Assembly (NCBI GenBank): GCA_035945515.1
Contig: DASZAE010000124.1
Location: forward strand, 1-14,963
From: RH2-MAG17b sp035945515
GTDB taxonomy: Bacteria > Acidobacteriota > Terriglobia > UBA7540
Length of the DNA stretch: 14,963 nucleotides
Direction: 5' to 3'
In this document: positions 13,730 to 14,963 of the stretch, in pieces
Numbering within the stretch: position 1 is the first letter of the stretch
Layout of the letters: the number at the start of each line of letters is the position of its first letter
Made by a program: the position numbers and the translations under genes
Notes under the pieces: generated by a model
The model's database searches: none
What the model saw: only the letters and a program-made list of their open reading frames with translations
What the model was told of the DNA's origin: nothing

Positions 13730-14963
13730 TCCGGTTCCCTGACCGCTCGTCACCGGCTGATTTTCTTCTTCAAGCGCGGCCGCAATCTGCTCCCACTCTT
13801 TCATCATGCCAGCCAGTAGAGCGCGGCGCTCCTCAGCCAGCTTTGAGAGGCGAATAGAGTCCTCGGCGCTCTTAAAATTCGCCATTTCGAGTTCGTATGA
13901 GGCAATTTCGCTCTCGCAGCGCGCGATTTCAGCCTCGATCTCGCCACGGCGTTGCTGCATTTGCCGCGTGCGGATGGGATTGAGCTTCTTGCCGTGCGCC
14001 GCTTCCTGGCGCTTTTCTTGCCGCCCGGAGTTAGTACGCTGTTCCAGCTCCGCGTCTGGAGTGGCGGGGCCGTGCCCTTCCTTCTGCCACAAATAGTCTT
14101 CGTAATTGCCGGGGAAATCGTGCAATTCCCCGCCCCCAATTTCAAAAACCCGCGTTGCCAGCTTGTCGATAAAGTAGCGGTCGTGGGAGACGAAGACCAC
14201 CGTGCCTGTGAAATGCTGCAGGGCTTCGAGTAGCACGTCTTTGGCGCGCAAATCGAGGTGATTGGTGGGTTCGTCGAGCAGCAGAAAATTGGAGGGCCGC
14301 AACAACATGCGCGCCAGCGCGTAGCGGTTGCGCTCGCCGCCCGAAAGCACGCCAATCTTCTTGAAAACTTCGTCGCTCGAAAACAAGAAGCTGCCGAGCA
14401 GTGTGCGCAGTTGCGTCTGGCCGCTGAGCGCGCCGGGAGCGACGCTGGCCAGGTCGTCAATCAGCCGGGCATCAGGATCGAGGGCCTTGTATTGGTCCTG
14501 CGCGAAATAATCCACATCCACCTTATGGCCCAGGCGCAACTCGCCGGCTGAGACCGGCTCCGCGCCCGCGAGCAACTTAATCAGCGTCGACTTCCCCGCC
14601 CCGTTCACGCCCACCAGCGCCACCCGGTCACCCTTGTTGATAAAGAATTGGACGCCTTGAAAAACCAGTTTTTCGCCGTACCGCTTGGCTACGCCGCGAG
14701 CCTCGGCCACTTGCCTGCCGCTGGCGGGAGGCTGCGGGAACTTGAAATGGATCGTCTTTTCTTCGGGCGGCAGCTCGATCCTTTCAATCTTCTCCAGCTC
14801 CTTGATGCGGCTCTGCACCTGTTTCGCTTTGGTGGCCTGATAGCGGAAACGGTTGATAAAAACTTCCAGTTGCTCGACGCGCTCCTGTTGGTTGCGGTAG
14901 GCCGAGCGCAACTGCTCCTGGCGCTCGGTCTTGAGCGTGAGATAGCGTTCGTAATTGCCGGTG
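13718..14963 (-). CDS. ABC-F ATPase, C-terminal part (5' end beyond the window)
   Basis: The last 414 residues of a soluble ABC-F protein; these act on the ribosome (translation factors or antibiotic target protection) and not as transporters. The frame is open to the window edge, so the start and first ATPase domain are missing. Visible in order: the inter-domain linker (GNYERYLTLK then FRYQATKAKQVQSRIKELEK); the second ATPase domain with Walker A GVNGAGKST (about 118-126 of the visible part), signature LSGGERNRYALARML, Walker B FLLLDEPTNHLD, and H-loop VSHDRYF; then a charged coiled-coil C-terminal domain (about 325-405). It resembles the YheS/YdiF/Uup group; the coiled-coil tail recalls Uup. 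A resistance role (ARE) cannot be judged without the full linker. Its stop codon lies inside the 3' end of the lactamase gene, a 12-base convergent overlap. Confidence 0.95.
   Translation of the reverse strand, partial: TGNYERYLTLKTERQEQLRSAYRNQQERVEQLEVFINRFRYQATKAKQVQSRIKELEKIERIELPPEEKTIHFKFPQPPASGRQVAEARGVAKRYGEKLVFQGVQFFINKGDRVALVGVNGAGKSTLIKLLAGAEPVSAGELRLGHKVDVDYFAQDQYKALDPDARLIDDLASVAPGALSGQTQLRTLLGSFLFSSDEVFKKIGVLSGGERNRYALARMLLRPSNFLLLDEPTNHLDLRAKDVLLEALQHFTGTVVFVSHDRYFIDKLATRVFEIGGGELHDFPGNYEDYLWQKEGHGPATPDAELEQRTNSGRQEKRQEAAHGKKLNPIRTRQMQQRRGEIEAEIARCESEIASYELEMANFKSAEDSIRLSKLAEERRALLAGMMKEWEQIAAALEEENQPVTSGQGTGSKA

Overview
The window looks like chromosomal DNA of a soil or sediment bacterium of the Acidobacteriota. 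The best pointer is an 824-residue permease with the duplicated MacB/FtsX layout of the ADOP family (acidobacterial duplicated orphan permease). Secreted M16 peptidases, a small secreted beta-rich protein and many short palindromic repeats between genes fit that assignment, but no rRNA or other marker gene is present to prove it. I saw no tRNA, rRNA, CRISPR array, integrase or transposase gene.

Layout, left to right on the + strand: a gene-poor, repeat-filled start (1-545) with perhaps the 3' tail of a cut-off gene; an aldo/keto reductase (546-1670); a repeat-rich gap with a diverged tandem duplication (1671-2228); a P1B-1 copper-exporting ATPase with YHS and heavy-metal-binding N-terminal domains (2229-4658); a gap with two palindromic repeats; and the ADOP permease (4898-7372). 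A leftward cluster follows: an M16 peptidase with an intact HxxEH site (10963-9563), an M16 homologue whose site has been lost (9437-7965), and a small secreted beta-rich protein (7919-7500). The two M16 proteins probably form a catalytic/non-catalytic pair outside the cytoplasmic membrane.

The right third holds a leftward, unrecognised protein with a metzincin-like zinc site and no signal peptide (12320-11205); a 540-base divergent intergenic region packed with repeats; a secreted subclass B3 metallo-beta-lactamase (12860-13729); and the 3' part of a leftward ABC-F ATPase gene that runs off the window and overlaps the lactamase gene tail to tail.

The genes do not form one pathway. The most unusual content is the repeat landscape: at least four copies of a TGTAGCG...CGCTACA palindrome, one apparently nested in another; a 45-bp repeat shared 12.3 kb apart with one mismatch; a 171-bp composite of nested inverted repeats that resembles a MITE; and a pair of direct repeats, each ending in a perfect 14-bp palindrome, that bracket the metzincin-like gene. 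The strongest candidate for something undescribed is that gene with its flanking repeats. This rests on sequence reading only.
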